Below are positions 5,901 through 6,471 of a stretch of 6,471 nt of DNA, piece after piece. The notes under the pieces were generated by a model. That model worked only from the letters and a program-made list of their open reading frames with translations, had not been told where the DNA came from and ran no database searches. The translations under genes and the position numbers were made by a program. Positions within the stretch are counted from its first letter, which is position 1; each line of letters opens with the position of its first letter. The DNA comes from Candidatus Heimdallarchaeota archaeon (GTDB taxonomy: Archaea > Asgardarchaeota > Heimdallarchaeia > Heimdallarchaeales > Heimdallarchaeaceae): contig JAUVXQ010000072.1 in NCBI GenBank assembly GCA_030603505.1, positions 1-6,471 on the forward strand, given 5' to 3'.

Positions 5901-5945
5901 TGTTTCTCCAAATTGACTACTCTGAACTGAAAAAAAGACCTGTTT
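5898..5945. repeat. Pair of 8-base direct repeats in the divergent intergenic region
   Basis: ACCTGTTT occurs at 5898-5905 and again at 5938-5945, 40 bases apart. The first copy overlaps the candidate TATA box of the minus-strand gene. This could be a pair of regulator sites, but eight bases in AT-rich DNA can recur by chance. Confidence 0.3.
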
Positions 5946-5953
5946 AACATAAA

Positions 5954-5968
5954 GTTGCTACAAGCAAC
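5954..5968. promoter_or_regulatory. Perfect 6-bp palindrome GTTGCT-ACA-AGCAAC (possible operator)
   Basis: The arms GTTGCT (5954-5959) and AGCAAC (5963-5968) are exact inverse complements around ACA. The site lies between two divergent genes, upstream of both candidate promoters, where an operator for a dimeric repressor would be expected. A small hairpin is the other reading. No T-run follows, so it is not a terminator. Confidence 0.4.
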
Positions 5969-5981
5969 ATCGAAGTAGTAC

Positions 5982-6016
5982 TAAATAAAGCATCATGAAG
6001 TTTAAAAAAGGAGGTG
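5982..6016 (+). promoter_or_regulatory. Candidate TATA box and strong Shine-Dalgarno for the right-edge gene
   Basis: TAAATAAAG (5982-5990) is a TATA-like box about 39 nt before the GTG at 6024. AAAGGAGGTG (6007-6016) is a full-strength Shine-Dalgarno. Its distance to GTG 6024 (seven bases after GGAGGTG) is ideal. Its distance to ATG 6020 (three bases) is short, and the ATG frame stops after 20 codons. This decides for GTG. Confidence 0.55.
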
Positions 6017-6023
6017 CAAATGA

Positions 6024-6471
6024 GTGAAGAGCACAATAGTATGGTTGGAAACAACCACAAATGTGGAAGTATATACTCCTGATGGGACAATCAAGTTAAT
6101 AAAAGAAGTTCCTGCATTAATGCACAAAAATGCAAAGCAAATTTATGTTGATCCAATTGATGTTTCTCGCATAGAAATGGCATCCTTGGCAGAAGAAAAC
6201 GGGTTGAAACCAAGAGAAATACCAATATTGCTTTTACTTTGTGCTAAAATGATTCCTTTCAAAGAAGGAGAGATATTCTACCAATATCATATGAATAAAA
6301 TGCTTTTTTATTTGAGGCAGAATCTAGAAAAGGAAGGATTAGAAGGAGCTTTCCCAAATGATGAGTTCAAAGCTGAAAAACGTGGTCCTGTTCCTATTCA
6401 TATCACAGAAGATTTGAAAGAGCTAAAAGTGAAGAAACTCCTTGATTTTGATTATTATCAGTGGAGTCAAA
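6024..6471 (+). CDS. Regulator-like protein with SocA/Panacea-type GP-motif domain, partial (runs off right edge)
   Basis: GTG at 6024 opens 149 codons to the window end. It is supported by GGAGGTG seven bases upstream. Residues 1-45 look like a small beta-rich piece (TIVWLETTTNVEVYTPDGTI). Residues 50-75 form a helix (IEMASLAEENGLKPREIPIL). From about 82 comes a domain with Y-Q-Y-H-M-N-K-M-L-F-Y-L (86-97), F-K-A-E-K-R-G-P-V-P (115-124) and I-T-E-D-L-K-E-L (127-134). This fits the SocA/Panacea-like winged-helix pattern of K-x-L-F followed by G-P-V-P and a D-L-x-x-L helix. The same core pattern is seen in the frameshifted gene at 3983. Such proteins are often antitoxins or regulators; the family call is by eye and the C-terminal part is missing. 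It is divergent from the 328-residue gene with about 160 bases between their starts, so the two may share regulation. Confidence 0.65.
   Translation, partial: MKSTIVWLETTTNVEVYTPDGTIKLIKEVPALMHKNAKQIYVDPIDVSRIEMASLAEENGLKPREIPILLLLCAKMIPFKEGEIFYQYHMNKMLFYLRQNLEKEGLEGAFPNDEFKAEKRGPVPIHITEDLKELKVKKLLDFDYYQWSQ

Noticed and set aside
5675..5947. Plus-strand 90-codon frame opposite the start of the 328-residue gene
   Set aside because: The minus-strand gene has a strong Shine-Dalgarno and fuller coding sense; the plus frame is hydrophobic shadow sequence that crosses the divergent promoter region.
5954..5968. GTTGCT-ACA-AGCAAC as an intrinsic terminator
   Set aside because: No T-run follows on either strand, and it lies between divergent gene starts rather than after a gene.
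6020..6082. ATG-started 20-codon ORF taken as the true gene start
   Set aside because: It ends after 20 codons, while GTG four bases downstream opens the long frame at better Shine-Dalgarno spacing; kept only as a possible decoy.

Overview
This is an AT-rich window (about one third G+C by eye). It looks archaeal, possibly from an Asgard-type or related uncultured archaeon, although no single marker settles the lineage. The archaeal signs are short leaders with GGAGGTGAT-type Shine-Dalgarno sites, TATA-like boxes about 37-46 nt before start codons, oligo-T tracts after stop codons, a secreted Ca-binding repeat propeller, and small winged-helix/PIN-type gene pairs.

Left part (1-3738). A minus-strand gene that runs off the left edge encodes a secreted beta-propeller made of 45-residue repeats with D-x-[DN]-x-D-G loops. 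Divergent from it is a tight two-gene operon. The first gene is a CysQ-type 3'(2'),5'-bisphosphate nucleotidase with a TTG start. One base after its stop comes a fused ATP sulfurylase-APS kinase (Sat-CysC). Sat-CysC turns sulfate into PAPS. CysQ removes PAP, the inhibitory by-product of PAPS use, so the operon is a compact sulfate-activation and PAP-recycling unit. No PAPS reductase or sulfotransferase is visible. A pyrimidine-rich tract closes the operon.

Middle part (3739-4870). This is an eroded accessory region. It holds a small inverted repeat, a possible transposase-like helix-turn-helix scrap, and a regulator-like gene broken by one extra TA in an (AT)n run; deleting that TA restores a 185-residue protein. 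Overlapping its end is the beginning of a PIN-domain (VapC-like) gene that stops after 45 codons. Together these read as a decayed, or possibly phase-switched, toxin-antitoxin-like pair. A 61-codon open frame of unknown meaning follows.

Right part (4873-6471). A minus-strand gene encodes an unrecognised 328-residue protein with a LexA-like helix-turn-helix signature near its N-terminus and a recent 66-bp internal duplication. Divergent from it, across a short region with a perfect hairpin or palindrome, starts a second protein with a regulator-like GP-motif domain; it runs off the right edge. This half has the character of a small accessory or defence-type island next to a core metabolic operon.
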